A stretch of 64,000 bases of DNA from JAJTFW01 sp046330075 (GTDB lineage Bacteria > Bacteroidota > Bacteroidia > AKYH767-A > OLB10). The DNA lies in NCBI GenBank assembly GCA_046330075.1, contig JAXLTL010000002.1:248001-312000 (forward strand), read 5' to 3'. Position numbers and translations under genes: made by a program. The notes beneath the pieces are model-generated. The model saw nothing but the letters and a program-made list of their open reading frames with translations, searched no databases and was not told the DNA's origin. Shown piece after piece: positions 7,148-16,015 of the stretch. The first letter of the stretch is position 1. Each line of letters opens with the position of its first letter.

Positions 7148-9571
7148 TCAGCTAATTATCTTCAGTTTGGCGAACTTTAGCAGTAATTGCTTTTGTCCTT
7201 GTGTTTCGAAGAGTATGGTGGCTTTGTTCTCAGGCGACCGTCCTTCTATAGCGATAACCTGTCCTTTGCCGAACCGCTGGTGTTCTACGTTTTGTCCTAC
7301 CGCAATCTGTGATGGGTCGGCCGCTTCGAAATCGGCGGCAGCCTGAACAGGAGTCGCGGTGGCAACCTTGCGAAATCCCTGCGGTACTCCGCCACCGTTA
7401 GAAGCAGGTTTGGCAGGAGTGGCAGACGACTTGCTGGGTCCGCTGCCGAAGCGCGATCCTGCTGGTTTATTACCAAAACTGCGTGGTGACTGCTGACGGG
7501 TATTTGTATTTCGTTGCTGTCCGTAATTTCCCCATCCTCCGCGGTCATCATCCTCGTCGAGGAAACCACCAGCTTGTTTTTCTTCCGGCAGATCGAGACA
7601 GTCAGGGTCAATCTCTTCAAGAAAACGGCTGGGTTGACTATAGATCAGATTACCCCAGCGGTAACGCGTGGCTGCCATACTGAGGGTCAGCTTGTCTTCC
7701 GCACGGGTTAATGCAACATAGAATAACCTCCGCTCCTCTTCCAGTTCGGTGCGCGAGTTGACACTGAGTTGTGAGGGGAAGAGGTTTTCTTCCATGCCCA
7801 CCACGTATACGTTTTTAAACTCAAGTCCTTTCGCACTATGAATGGTCATCAGGGAGACTTTGTCATCATCGCCGTCTTTTTCGTTTTCGGCATCGGTGAG
7901 CAACGCGATGTCTTGCATGTATAGGTCGAGCGTACGGAGGGCCGGCAATTCCTGTTCGGCAGAGGGTGCTTCCAGCGGAATCTTTCCGTTTTCGCTGAAT
8001 TCGCGGATGCCATTCAGCAATTCCTGTACGTTTTCGTAGTGACTGACTCCTTCCGGAGTGCGGTCATTGTATAACTCAGTGAGGAGGCCGCTGGTGGAGG
8101 CGATATGGCTCGCCAGTTCATAGGCCGTATGGTTTTTGAGCATCACATTCCAGCTCTTCACCATGGTGGCAAATTCGTTTATCTTATCACGGATACCGGT
8201 GTTGATACCGGCTTTGAATTCGTGGATATTTTCGATGACCTGCCAGGTACTTGCATTTTCCTGCGCGGCATGCACCACGATACGGTCGATGGTGGTTTTC
8301 CCGATTCCTCTCGCCGGGTAATTGATGATCCGCTTCATGGCTTCTTCGTCGAGGGGATTGATGGCCATACGGAAGTAGGCGAGCAGATCCTTTACTTCTT
8401 TCCGGTTGTAGAAAGAAACACCTCCGAAAACACGGTACGGAATATTCTGCCGGCGTAAGGCTTCTTCCATCGAACGGCTCTGCGCATTGGTGCGATAGAG
8501 GATGGCGAAGTCTTTGTTGCGCAGGCGGTTGTTCATCTTCACTTCGAAAATGTTTAAAGCCACCTGGTGTCCTTCTTCGTTATCACTGAGAGCTTTGATG
8601 ACTTTGATTTTTTCGCCGTGGTGATTCTCCGTCCAGACTTCTTTCTTGAGCTGATTCTTGTTGTAGGTGATCACCGAATTGGCTGCTTTCACAATGTTCT
8701 TGGTGCTGCGGTAATTCTGCTCAAGCTTAAACGTTTTGAGTTCGTCGAAGTCCTTTTCGAAATTGAGAATATTCTGAATATTGGCACCACGAAACGCATA
8801 GATACTTTGTGCATCATCGCCTACTACGCAAATGTTCTGATGCTGGGCGCAGAGCTTCTTCACGATGATATACTGCGCGAAGTTGGTATCCTGAAACTCA
8901 TCTACCATCAGGTAACGGTATTTGAGCTGATATTTGTATAACACATCAGGAAAATCATTGAAGAGCTTCCAGGTGTTGTACAGAATATCGTCGAAGTCCA
9001 TCGCTCCGGCTTTGAAGCAACGTTTGCTGTACATCTCGAAAATCATTCCCATTTTGGGTTTACCGGTGGAGTTATCATCTGACACCAGTTCGGTGCTGTT
9101 CTGATACTCTCTCCAGTTGAACAGGTTGTTCTTGGCCGAAGAGATACGGTTAAGGACAACAGATGGTTTGTATACCTTGTCGTCGAGGTTCTGTTCTTTG
9201 AGAATGTCGCGGATCAGACTTTTACTGTCATCGGTATCGTAGATGGTGAAATTCGAAGGATAATTAAGCTTCTCGGCTTCCATGCGAAGAATACGGGCGA
9301 AAACAGAGTGGAAAGTGCCCATCCAGAGATTACGGGCTTCGTTGCCGCCCACCACTTTGGCGATACGTTCTTTCATCTCTCTGGCTGCCTTATTGGTAAA
9401 GGTCAGTGCCAGTATGCTGAACGGATCGACACCTTTTTCCATCAAATGGGCGATCCGATACGTGAGTACTCTTGTTTTTCCCGATCCGGCTCCGGCGATG
9501 ATCATCACCGGACCTTCTGTCTGCACCACTGCTTCCCGCTGCACTTCATTGAGCTGGTCGAGGTAATTCAT
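7148..9571 (-). CDS. UvrD/PcrA-type ATP-dependent DNA helicase
   Basis: An 807-aa superfamily 1A 3'-5' DNA helicase acting in repair and replication restart. Visible motifs in order: Q-motif region LNEVQREAV; Walker A AGAGSGKT (about residues 26-33); motif Ia ALTFTNKAAREM; Walker B VDEFQDTN; GDDAQSIYAFRGA; LEQNYRST; and, near residue 560, VSLMTIHSAKGLEFKNVYVVG followed by EERRLFYVALTRA. The C-terminus has a Gly/Asn/Ser-rich linker (residues ~660-740) and then a small Tudor-like domain (QRFGKGQVIAIEG) typical of PcrA/UvrD. The length is slightly above the E. coli enzyme because of the linker. The start codon lies 4 bp after a -7 element, so translation may be leaderless. Confidence 0.95.
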   Translation of the reverse strand: MNYLDQLNEVQREAVVQTEGPVMIIAGAGSGKTRVLTYRIAHLMEKGVDPFSILALTFTNKAAREMKERIAKVVGGNEARNLWMGTFHSVFARILRMEAEKLNYPSNFTIYDTDDSKSLIRDILKEQNLDDKVYKPSVVLNRISSAKNNLFNWREYQNSTELVSDDNSTGKPKMGMIFEMYSKRCFKAGAMDFDDILYNTWKLFNDFPDVLYKYQLKYRYLMVDEFQDTNFAQYIIVKKLCAQHQNICVVGDDAQSIYAFRGANIQNILNFEKDFDELKTFKLEQNYRSTKNIVKAANSVITYNKNQLKKEVWTENHHGEKIKVIKALSDNEEGHQVALNIFEVKMNNRLRNKDFAILYRTNAQSRSMEEALRRQNIPYRVFGGVSFYNRKEVKDLLAYFRMAINPLDEEAMKRIINYPARGIGKTTIDRIVVHAAQENASTWQVIENIHEFKAGINTGIRDKINEFATMVKSWNVMLKNHTAYELASHIASTSGLLTELYNDRTPEGVSHYENVQELLNGIREFSENGKIPLEAPSAEQELPALRTLDLYMQDIALLTDAENEKDGDDDKVSLMTIHSAKGLEFKNVYVVGMEENLFPSQLSVNSRTELEEERRLFYVALTRAEDKLTLSMAATRYRWGNLIYSQPSRFLEEIDPDCLDLPEEKQAGGFLDEDDDRGGWGNYGQQRNTNTRQQSPRSFGNKPAGSRFGSGPSKSSATPAKPASNGGGVPQGFRKVATATPVQAAADFEAADPSQIAVGQNVEHQRFGKGQVIAIEGRSPENKATILFETQGQKQLLLKFAKLKIIS

Positions 9572-9575
9572 GCCG

Positions 9576-9583
9576 TAAAGATA
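9576..9583 (-). promoter_or_regulatory. -7 promoter element four bases before the helicase start
   Basis: TATCTTTA on the minus strand, then CGGC, then the ATG. The same 4-base spacing occurs at three other genes in the window. Confidence 0.4.
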
Positions 9584-9668
9584 GTCAAATTACCTGAGGC
9601 CTTCCGACTTGTTGATTTCTTGTCAGCGAGCGGATTTTCAGGTGTTTGCAGACGCCGTTTAGTGAAAG

Positions 9669-9696
9669 GAGGCTGCACCCGGATGAGCACAGCCTC
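9669..9696 (-). terminator. Possible terminator after the BNR protein gene
   Basis: A 7-bp GAGGCTG/CAGCCTC stem with a 14-base loop, 18 bp beyond the stop. The following T tract is weak (CTTTCACT), so termination is uncertain. Confidence 0.4.
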
Positions 9697-9714
9697 TTCG
9701 CCATATTGATCAGA

Positions 9715-12700
9715 TCAATAGCTGGTAAGGTCGATGGACTTGCTGGTGCTGTTGAAGAGTACCGGTGTCTTGCTCCATGTTTCAACAGCGTTGCGGTGCC
9801 GTACCACGATGTAGAAACTTTGGTTGAGCGCTGCGATCGGGAAATTGAATTGCGCATTTCCGTTGGTGCCGACGATACCTTCATCGGTGTATACAATGTT
9901 GAAGGGTGATGCAGCTGAAGCCAGCGCAACGGAAATGGTGTCCGATTCAGCCGGATGCATTGGGTCTGCAATGGCATTGAGTCCGTTCGTAACCGGGTTG
10001 TAAAAACCTTCAATAAAGACCTTTACGTTGAGAGTAATATACGGGTTTTGTCCTTCAATACGGACATTATCTACATAAATTCCGTTTCCGTAATGGCCGA
10101 TGTTGGCAATGGATAGCTGAATGTCCTGCCCTGCATATGGAGTAATATTTACCGAGTCGGTTCTCCATTGAGAGGAGGTAGGTACAAAGGAAGATCCGTT
10201 GTATCCGCTGACCGTGGCCAGTTGTGGCGCTCCTTTAACATAAACACTGCTGAATGAGTTACCGCAATTGTTGCTGATCAGCACTTGCAGGGAATCGACA
10301 TAACCTGCGGCAAACATCTGGTGGGCAACATCGAAAATCAGCCAGTAATTGCTGAAGCCGGAGAGATTGAATTTCTTCGTCCGGAGTTCGTCTTTTTGTC
10401 CGCCGGTGTTCCAGGCGTAGTTGTTGAAATAGGCTGAACCGGATCCGATGCCAAATGCACTGGCTTGTGAACTGCGGGCCCAGCTATAACCGTTGCTGCC
10501 GGCGTCAATATTGCTCCAGCCGTCAGGCGGGAAGGTGGTGCCTTCGAAGTCTTCAGCTACCGGAATTCCGGCACCGAGTGTGGTGATGTAATTTGTTTTC
10601 GTGATGGTGTTGCTGCCCCCGGGACCACTAACGGTAAGGCTTACCGAAAATGTGCCGGCAGTGGAGTAGGCTACCTTCGGATTTTGCAGTGTTGAAGTGG
10701 ATGGATTTCCACCGGGGAACGACCAGAGCCAGGAGGTGGGACTACCTGTGCTCAGGTCTGAAAACTGAACCGAATCACCCGTGCAGGGGGTGTTGGTGGA
10801 GGCGGTCAGAGATGCATTTAATGCGCGCAGCGTGCTGATGGGTGTTTCCCACATGCCGCGTCCGTAGGTGCTCACGCGCAATACAGCATTCGAGGTGCCA
10901 TCGTCATAGAGGCTGATGTCCGGTATGGTGGTGCGTGAGGGCAAGCCCTGATGGAATAAACTCCAGCTGGGATGCGTGCCGAGTTTAAAATATACGGAGT
11001 TGTTTCCTCCGGCAACAATGATGAGTTCGGTGGAGGGGAAGAAGTCATCCGTCACCATCCCCACGTAGTTTACGGAGGGTAGGTTATAGCTGACATCGGT
11101 CCAGGTTGCACCTCCGTTTACGGATTTGTAGACTTTCGTATTCATCACCGCGTATAGCGTATTCGCATTTGTTTTAACGGATACGATGGAGGCGTTGTTG
11201 GAGGTGGCATTCGGCAGCGCATAGCTGGTAAAAGTAGGTGCAGCAGTAAATGCGTTGGTGCTCACATAGATCATCTGGTCGCTGGTAATGACATAGAGCC
11301 GGTTGCTGTCGGCCTGATTGACATGCACCGCCATGATCTTTTTATTGATCGTACTGACTTGTGTCCATGTGGGCGTTGTGGCACTGAGGTTCGAAGTGCG
11401 ATACACGTTGGAGTCTCCTACAAAACAGATATTGGGATTTGATCTGTAGAATGCAATATCCCTGAAGCTGGTACGGGGCAACCCGAAAGTGCTTTCTCCA
11501 CCGGTCACATTTCTGCGCCGGGCATTGCTGTAATAGTAGACACGCTGTGAGTTCGGGAAGTAGTCAAATGCACAACGTGGTGTCCAGTCGCCGCCGCGGT
11601 TGCAGAACCAGCCTGTGCCGGTGTTGGCATAGTAGAGTTCACCATTGTCCTGCGTGCCAATACTGATCATGTCTTTTCTCGTCGGACTGCAGGAGCCGTG
11701 GTAAATTTCATAGCCATAAATGCCATCGCTTTTGGGTGTCCAGCCGGTGCCGCCGTTGGTGCTGAGCCATACTCCTCCGTCGTTCATGTTCCACAGCTGC
11801 CCGTTGTTATAAGGGCTGGTGATGATCTGGTGCATGTCAGTATGCACTGTGGCCCACCAGTTGGTGAGTTGCGACCAGTTAACACCTCCGTCAGTCGATT
11901 TCCAGACGGCATGTCCTACCCAGTAAACGATGTTCGCGTCTGCACGGTCAATGCCTAAGCCGAAATTGTAATCGCCTTGACCAACATCTGCGGAGTTGTT
12001 GGTGTAGTAAGTGAGATAGGGTGGAGATGTTGTTTTGATGGACGTAAACGTTGAGCCGCCATCGGTGGATTTATAAAGCATTCCACCATTGGCAACCATG
12101 CCAAAATAAACGATATTGGTATCTGCCGGAGATACAGCTACCCGGCATCCGTTTCCATTCGTAACTCCTGACGGCATCACGATACCGTTAGTAATTTGTG
12201 TCCACGTCATTCCGAAGTCTGCTGAACGGAAAAATGCAGAGTCGGTGGTGGCTGCGTACAGCGTTCTCGAACCTGCAGCTTTCTGCTTTAGGTCGTCAAA
12301 AGCATGCGCTGCTGATACCAGTGTCCAGGTGCTGCCTGCGTTTGTTGTCCGGTAGATACCACTGTTGGTAGCCGCTACGATAACCTGATTGTTTGCAGGG
12401 TCCATGATCATATCTACTACCAGTTTACTGCCCATGCCGGAGTTTGCAGAAGTGAAGGTAGCACCACCGTTGGTGGATTTGTAAACGCCGCTTCCGGAAT
12501 AATAATAGTTGTGGTCGCCGGTTCCAAGGTAGATTATCTGATCATTGGTATGGTCAATGCACACCGATGCCAGACGCATACCGGGCATCAAATCGCAGCC
12601 GGGTGCCAGCGACCAGCTGGTGCCTCCGTTGGAAGAGATAAACAATCCGCCACGTGCACTGACTGCGTAAAGCTTGTTAGGGTTGGAAGGGTGAAATTTA

Positions 12701-12849
12701 AGCTGACTTACGCGGGAGATCCCGTGTATTTGTCCGCTGACATTTGTTGGAAAATAAGAGGGCGCAACAGCCGACCAGGTGGCTGTTTGCGTAAGTCCGG
12801 AGGTGATCGACAACAATAACACTCCGGCAAGGATGAATAGTTTTTTCAT
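9715..12849 (-). CDS. Secreted BNR/VPS10-type beta-propeller protein with PKD domain
   Basis: A 1044-aa exported protein (signal peptide MKKLFILAGVLLLSITSGLTQ). Residues ~45-670 contain repeated BNR/Asp-box units such as YKSTNGGATF, YRTTNAGSTW, YKSTDGGSTF and YKSVNGGATW, the pattern of sortilin/VPS10 or sialidase-like propellers. A PKD domain follows (FSDLSTGSPTSWLWSFPGG, ~690-765), then a jelly-roll-like region (~775-930) and a C-terminal domain (LNVKVFIEGFY...VRHRNAVETWSKTPVLF) frequent in Bacteroidota secreted proteins. No T9SS sorting domain is present; the last domain seems to stop early, and in-frame sequence past the TGA still resembles the family for about ten residues. Probably an extracellular binding protein; the ligand is unknown. 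A small exported protein is encoded immediately upstream. Confidence 0.8.
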   Translation of the reverse strand: MKKLFILAGVLLLSITSGLTQTATWSAVAPSYFPTNVSGQIHGISRVSQLKFHPSNPNKLYAVSARGGLFISSNGGTSWSLAPGCDLMPGMRLASVCIDHTNDQIIYLGTGDHNYYYSGSGVYKSTNGGATFTSANSGMGSKLVVDMIMDPANNQVIVAATNSGIYRTTNAGSTWTLVSAAHAFDDLKQKAAGSRTLYAATTDSAFFRSADFGMTWTQITNGIVMPSGVTNGNGCRVAVSPADTNIVYFGMVANGGMLYKSTDGGSTFTSIKTTSPPYLTYYTNNSADVGQGDYNFGLGIDRADANIVYWVGHAVWKSTDGGVNWSQLTNWWATVHTDMHQIITSPYNNGQLWNMNDGGVWLSTNGGTGWTPKSDGIYGYEIYHGSCSPTRKDMISIGTQDNGELYYANTGTGWFCNRGGDWTPRCAFDYFPNSQRVYYYSNARRRNVTGGESTFGLPRTSFRDIAFYRSNPNICFVGDSNVYRTSNLSATTPTWTQVSTINKKIMAVHVNQADSNRLYVITSDQMIYVSTNAFTAAPTFTSYALPNATSNNASIVSVKTNANTLYAVMNTKVYKSVNGGATWTDVSYNLPSVNYVGMVTDDFFPSTELIIVAGGNNSVYFKLGTHPSWSLFHQGLPSRTTIPDISLYDDGTSNAVLRVSTYGRGMWETPISTLRALNASLTASTNTPCTGDSVQFSDLSTGSPTSWLWSFPGGNPSTSTLQNPKVAYSTAGTFSVSLTVSGPGGSNTITKTNYITTLGAGIPVAEDFEGTTFPPDGWSNIDAGSNGYSWARSSQASAFGIGSGSAYFNNYAWNTGGQKDELRTKKFNLSGFSNYWLIFDVAHQMFAAGYVDSLQVLISNNCGNSFSSVYVKGAPQLATVSGYNGSSFVPTSSQWRTDSVNITPYAGQDIQLSIANIGHYGNGIYVDNVRIEGQNPYITLNVKVFIEGFYNPVTNGLNAIADPMHPAESDTISVALASAASPFNIVYTDEGIVGTNGNAQFNFPIAALNQSFYIVVRHRNAVETWSKTPVLFNSTSKSIDLTSY

Positions 12850-12860
12850 GATGCGAAGTA

Positions 12861-13304
12861 TTATTTTTGAACGGGTGGTGATTGTTGTTTCTGCCAGATC
12901 TCCATTCGTTCCTGCTCGCTGAGGATACGCCCGTCATTCTGAACAAAAGGAAGTACTGTTCTTTTCCAGTCTTTGAAACGTTTAAACTGGTATTTGAGTT
13001 GTTCGTATTGGTTGCGCTGTGTCTGCGTCCACCCTGAACGGACTCTTCTCAGACTATCCGCCTGTGCCGTGGTGATATGACCTTCGTTGATTAACTCGCT
13101 TTCTTCTTCCGGTTCGATCCTTCCTTCCCAGTACGCTTCGAAAGCATGGACTGCCTCATAATAATTCACGTTTGGATCGTCCATCATGGATATCCATACC
13201 GGTTGGTTTTTGTAGTCGGGGGGAGGGGCTGGTGATTTTTTATCCTGTGCGCTTGCGGAGGAAAAAAAGTACAGGAAGATCACTGCGGTGAGCAGAGTCT
13301 TCAT
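12861..13304 (-). CDS. Small exported protein preceding the BNR protein
   Basis: A 147-aa protein starting at MKTLLTAVIFLYFFSSASAQ, a clear signal peptide. A start ten codons upstream is unlikely because a -7 promoter element covers it. The mature part is hydrophilic, with a Pro-rich segment (SPAPPPDYKNQP), then PVWISMMDDPNVNYYEAVHAF and charged helices rich in Gln, Arg and Glu; I recall similar small proteins next to VPS10/BNR proteins in Bacteroidota. Function unknown. The BNR gene starts 11 bp downstream, so the two are almost certainly one operon. Confidence 0.75.
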   Translation of the reverse strand: MKTLLTAVIFLYFFSSASAQDKKSPAPPPDYKNQPVWISMMDDPNVNYYEAVHAFEAYWEGRIEPEEESELINEGHITTAQADSLRRVRSGWTQTQRNQYEQLKYQFKRFKDWKRTVLPFVQNDGRILSEQERMEIWQKQQSPPVQK

Positions 13305-13331
13305 CGGGTTATGATTGTTTTGGGATAGATA

Positions 13332-13339
13332 CAAATGTA
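13332..13339 (-). promoter_or_regulatory. -7 promoter element (TACATTTG)
   Basis: An exact TAnnTTTG match 27 bp upstream of the small exported protein gene; it decides the start at 13304. The rest of the 267-bp divergent gap to the lysyl-oxidase gene shows only the opposite promoter. Confidence 0.55.
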
Positions 13340-13539
13340 AGGCTAAATCTGGCGTAAGTCAATAGAGTAATCTTCTGATCCCTGTCAGTCTCTGCCGGCT
13401 ATTCGTACAGGATTAGCAGATTTCCCGCCCAATACGTAAAAACGATCTAAAAGGTTGAATCAGGAGGTCTTTATCTTTTAATTAAATGATCACCCTGTAT
13501 TTTCTTTTCTGCTTTTTTTGCGGGGATGGCTGAAATGTC

Positions 13540-13547
13540 TACTTTTA
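13540..13547 (+). promoter_or_regulatory. -7 promoter element (TACTTTTA)
   Basis: One mismatch to TAnnTTTG, 24 bp upstream of the lysyl-oxidase-like gene ATG at 13572. Confidence 0.4.
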
Positions 13548-13571
13548 TCATACCCAATTACGCGTTTGACC

Positions 13572-15959
13572 ATGAAAAAAATCCTAACTCTGTTAATGAT
13601 GTTTATTGCTTTGCTGACGACCATTGATGCACAGGCTCAATGTGGTCCCGGGCAAAGTGAAGTGATTGTATCTATTATTCCTGATTCCTATCCTCAGGAG
13701 ACCTCCTGGGTGCTGAAGGATATCAACGGGAATACGCTTGCCTCCGGTTTTTCGGTTGGCGACACTGTTTGTGTCCCGGCCGGCCAATGCTTGTTGTTTA
13801 CGATCAGTGATACCTATGGTGATGGTATCTGCTGTGCCTTCGGTAATGGTTCCTACTCCGTGTTTGTAGATGGTGTGCTGGAAGCTACCGGCGGACAATT
13901 CAACTTCTCCGAAACGGCCTATATAGGTTGTCCTCCGGGCAGCAATTGCAACGATGCCATTCCGGTATACGAGGATACTGTATATACTTCGTTTGGATCC
14001 AGCACCTGGTTTTCATTCATGCCTGATTCAACCGGTACCTATAATATCAGTACCTGTTTCCCTGCCAATACCTGCGATACGAGAATCTGGGTATATGACC
14101 ATTGCAATGGCCTTGTTTGGAATTTCGATATGGCCGGAACTATTTTCTTTAATGACAGTAACTGCGGGCCTAACCAGACGCTGGCCTATATTCCTGCCGG
14201 ATTAATGGCCGGAACGACTTATTATGTGAGAATTGGTGGAGATACTTCCTGTACCAATGATTCCATTCAGTTCCAGATCACCTATGCGGGACCGGTAGTA
14301 GGCTGTACAGATCCTGCTGCCTGTAACTATAATCCGCTGGCCATTATTGACAATGGAAGTTGTGTTTATCCCGGTGATCCGCTCTGTACAAACGGCCCGG
14401 ATCTGGTGGTTGATGGTGGTATGCTTCTTTCTTCATTATCACTTGGAACGGTAAATGGCAATGATGTTTGTTTGATAGGTGAGGGATGTTTAAGTGGTTA
14501 TGGTTTAAGAGATGTGATTAATTTCAGCACGCGTATTGCCAACATTGGTGATGCGGATTATTATATCGGACCACCTCAAACCGGTAACTCACAGTTTATA
14601 TGGGATCAGTGTCACGGTCACTGGCATTATGCCGGTTATGCCATGTATAATATCTATGATAGTCTGGGTGTGCCGCTGCAGGCCGGATTTAAAAACGGAT
14701 TCTGCGTACTTGATTTAAGCTGTTTCGGTGGCACTGCTAAATATGGCTGCAGCAACATGGGTATCTCTGCCGGTTGTGCTGATATCTACGGTGCAGGTCT
14801 CGCTTGTCAGTGGCTCGATATTACCAATGTGCCTGCTGGTAAGTATACACTCACGGTTCGTGTGAACTGGGATCATAGTCCGGATAAACTCGGTCGCGTA
14901 GAAAAGCGTTTCGATAATAACATCGCTGCCATTTGTATTCAGGTGTTCCGCAATGCACAAAATATCCCGTCTTATACGGTGCTTCCTTCTTGTCCGCCAC
15001 TCATTGATTGCGCAGGCGATACATTTGGACTGGCTACTTACGACTGTATGGGTAACTGTAACGGTACCCGCGTACGGGGTGACCTTGATATCGACAATGA
15101 CCGCGATTCGTCAGATGTGGAAACATATATGACAGATATCGTGCAGCAGAACTCTGTGTTTCCCTGTAACGATGTAAATAATGATAATCTGCTCACTGTA
15201 ACAGATGCTGCTCTGGTAAATGGCTGTGTTCGTTTCACCAATGGAAGTCATTCGCATCCCGGCGGAACACAGATGACGCATCGCCATTGTGAGTTTCCAT
15301 GGAATATCGTGAACATCAATGATACCGTTCATCTGGGAATTGGTACTGTGAACCAGACATCGAAATATATTGATCTGGATGCCTTGAATCCGGATGGAGA
15401 AATTCTCGGCTTCGACTTTACCATGTCGGGTGTACAGATTGATTCGGTGGTTTCACTTTATAGTGGTTTTAATCCGATGATTACATGGGATAACTCAACC
15501 GGACGTATCGCAGTACTGGATACTACAGAGCATCCGATTGTGAAAAATCTGATTCCTGTTCATTTCCTCCGTGTTTATTACAGCTCACTTACTTCGAATA
15601 CGATTTGTATCTCGTCCATCAATGCTTCAGTGAATGCTAACTATGAGGAGACATTGCATGCTATTTATAATGGATGCGTGACGGTGACCGGCATCAGCAT
15701 CCAGTATAACAGCAGCCTGATCAGCGTTCGTCCGAATCCATCCACGGATGCATTTGTGATCTCTACCGAATCACTTGCCGGCGAGCAGGCCAACGTGACC
15801 GTTACCGATGCACTGGGACGTGTGGTATACAGTACAGTTCACACACTGAGTGCAGGCAATGGGTTTGCCATCGATCTTTCTGCACAGCCCAAAGGTGTTT
15901 ATCTGCTGCGCGTTTCTACTGATCAGATGGACCTCACTGAAAAACTCATGAAGCTCTAA
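13572..15959 (+). CDS. T9SS-secreted lysyl-oxidase-like copper amine oxidase
   Basis: A 795-aa secreted protein with signal peptide MKKILTLLMMFIALLTTIDAQA. Order: an N-terminal Cys-rich domain (DSYPQETSWVLKD... SDTYGDGICC, residues ~24-120); a beta domain; a GCTDPAACNYNP motif (~250); a lysyl oxidase catalytic domain (~275-458); dockerin-like Ca-loop repeats (DIDNDRDSSD and DVNNDNLLTVTD, ~500-550); a cohesin-like beta domain; and a T9SS type A sorting domain. The oxidase core matches animal LOX at key sites: copper-ligand triad CHGHWH (His348, 350, 352), GFK Lys374 and DIY Tyr406 at the positions of the two residues that form lysyl tyrosylquinone, then ACQWLDIT. It should oxidise primary amines, possibly protein lysines, outside the cell. 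A few longer in-frame starts exist but lack ATG; 13572 is preferred. Confidence 0.85.
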   Translation: MKKILTLLMMFIALLTTIDAQAQCGPGQSEVIVSIIPDSYPQETSWVLKDINGNTLASGFSVGDTVCVPAGQCLLFTISDTYGDGICCAFGNGSYSVFVDGVLEATGGQFNFSETAYIGCPPGSNCNDAIPVYEDTVYTSFGSSTWFSFMPDSTGTYNISTCFPANTCDTRIWVYDHCNGLVWNFDMAGTIFFNDSNCGPNQTLAYIPAGLMAGTTYYVRIGGDTSCTNDSIQFQITYAGPVVGCTDPAACNYNPLAIIDNGSCVYPGDPLCTNGPDLVVDGGMLLSSLSLGTVNGNDVCLIGEGCLSGYGLRDVINFSTRIANIGDADYYIGPPQTGNSQFIWDQCHGHWHYAGYAMYNIYDSLGVPLQAGFKNGFCVLDLSCFGGTAKYGCSNMGISAGCADIYGAGLACQWLDITNVPAGKYTLTVRVNWDHSPDKLGRVEKRFDNNIAAICIQVFRNAQNIPSYTVLPSCPPLIDCAGDTFGLATYDCMGNCNGTRVRGDLDIDNDRDSSDVETYMTDIVQQNSVFPCNDVNNDNLLTVTDAALVNGCVRFTNGSHSHPGGTQMTHRHCEFPWNIVNINDTVHLGIGTVNQTSKYIDLDALNPDGEILGFDFTMSGVQIDSVVSLYSGFNPMITWDNSTGRIAVLDTTEHPIVKNLIPVHFLRVYYSSLTSNTICISSINASVNANYEETLHAIYNGCVTVTGISIQYNSSLISVRPNPSTDAFVISTESLAGEQANVTVTDALGRVVYSTVHTLSAGNGFAIDLSAQPKGVYLLRVSTDQMDLTEKLMKL

Positions 15960-15981
15960 GCCGAAGAATAATCATTAAATG

Positions 15982-16015
15982 AGAAGCCGGGTCAGAGGAT
16001 CCGGCTTCTTTATTT
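15982..16015. terminator. Terminator between convergent genes
   Basis: Stem AGAAGCCGG/CCGGCTTCT followed by TTATTTT on the plus strand, between the lysyl-oxidase gene stop and the convergent DUF3570 stop. It overlaps the DUF3570 end slightly. Confidence 0.7.

Noticed and set aside
9585..10013. Minus-strand frame overlapping the end of the BNR gene
   Set aside because: Lies in another frame of an established gene; composition is not protein-like.
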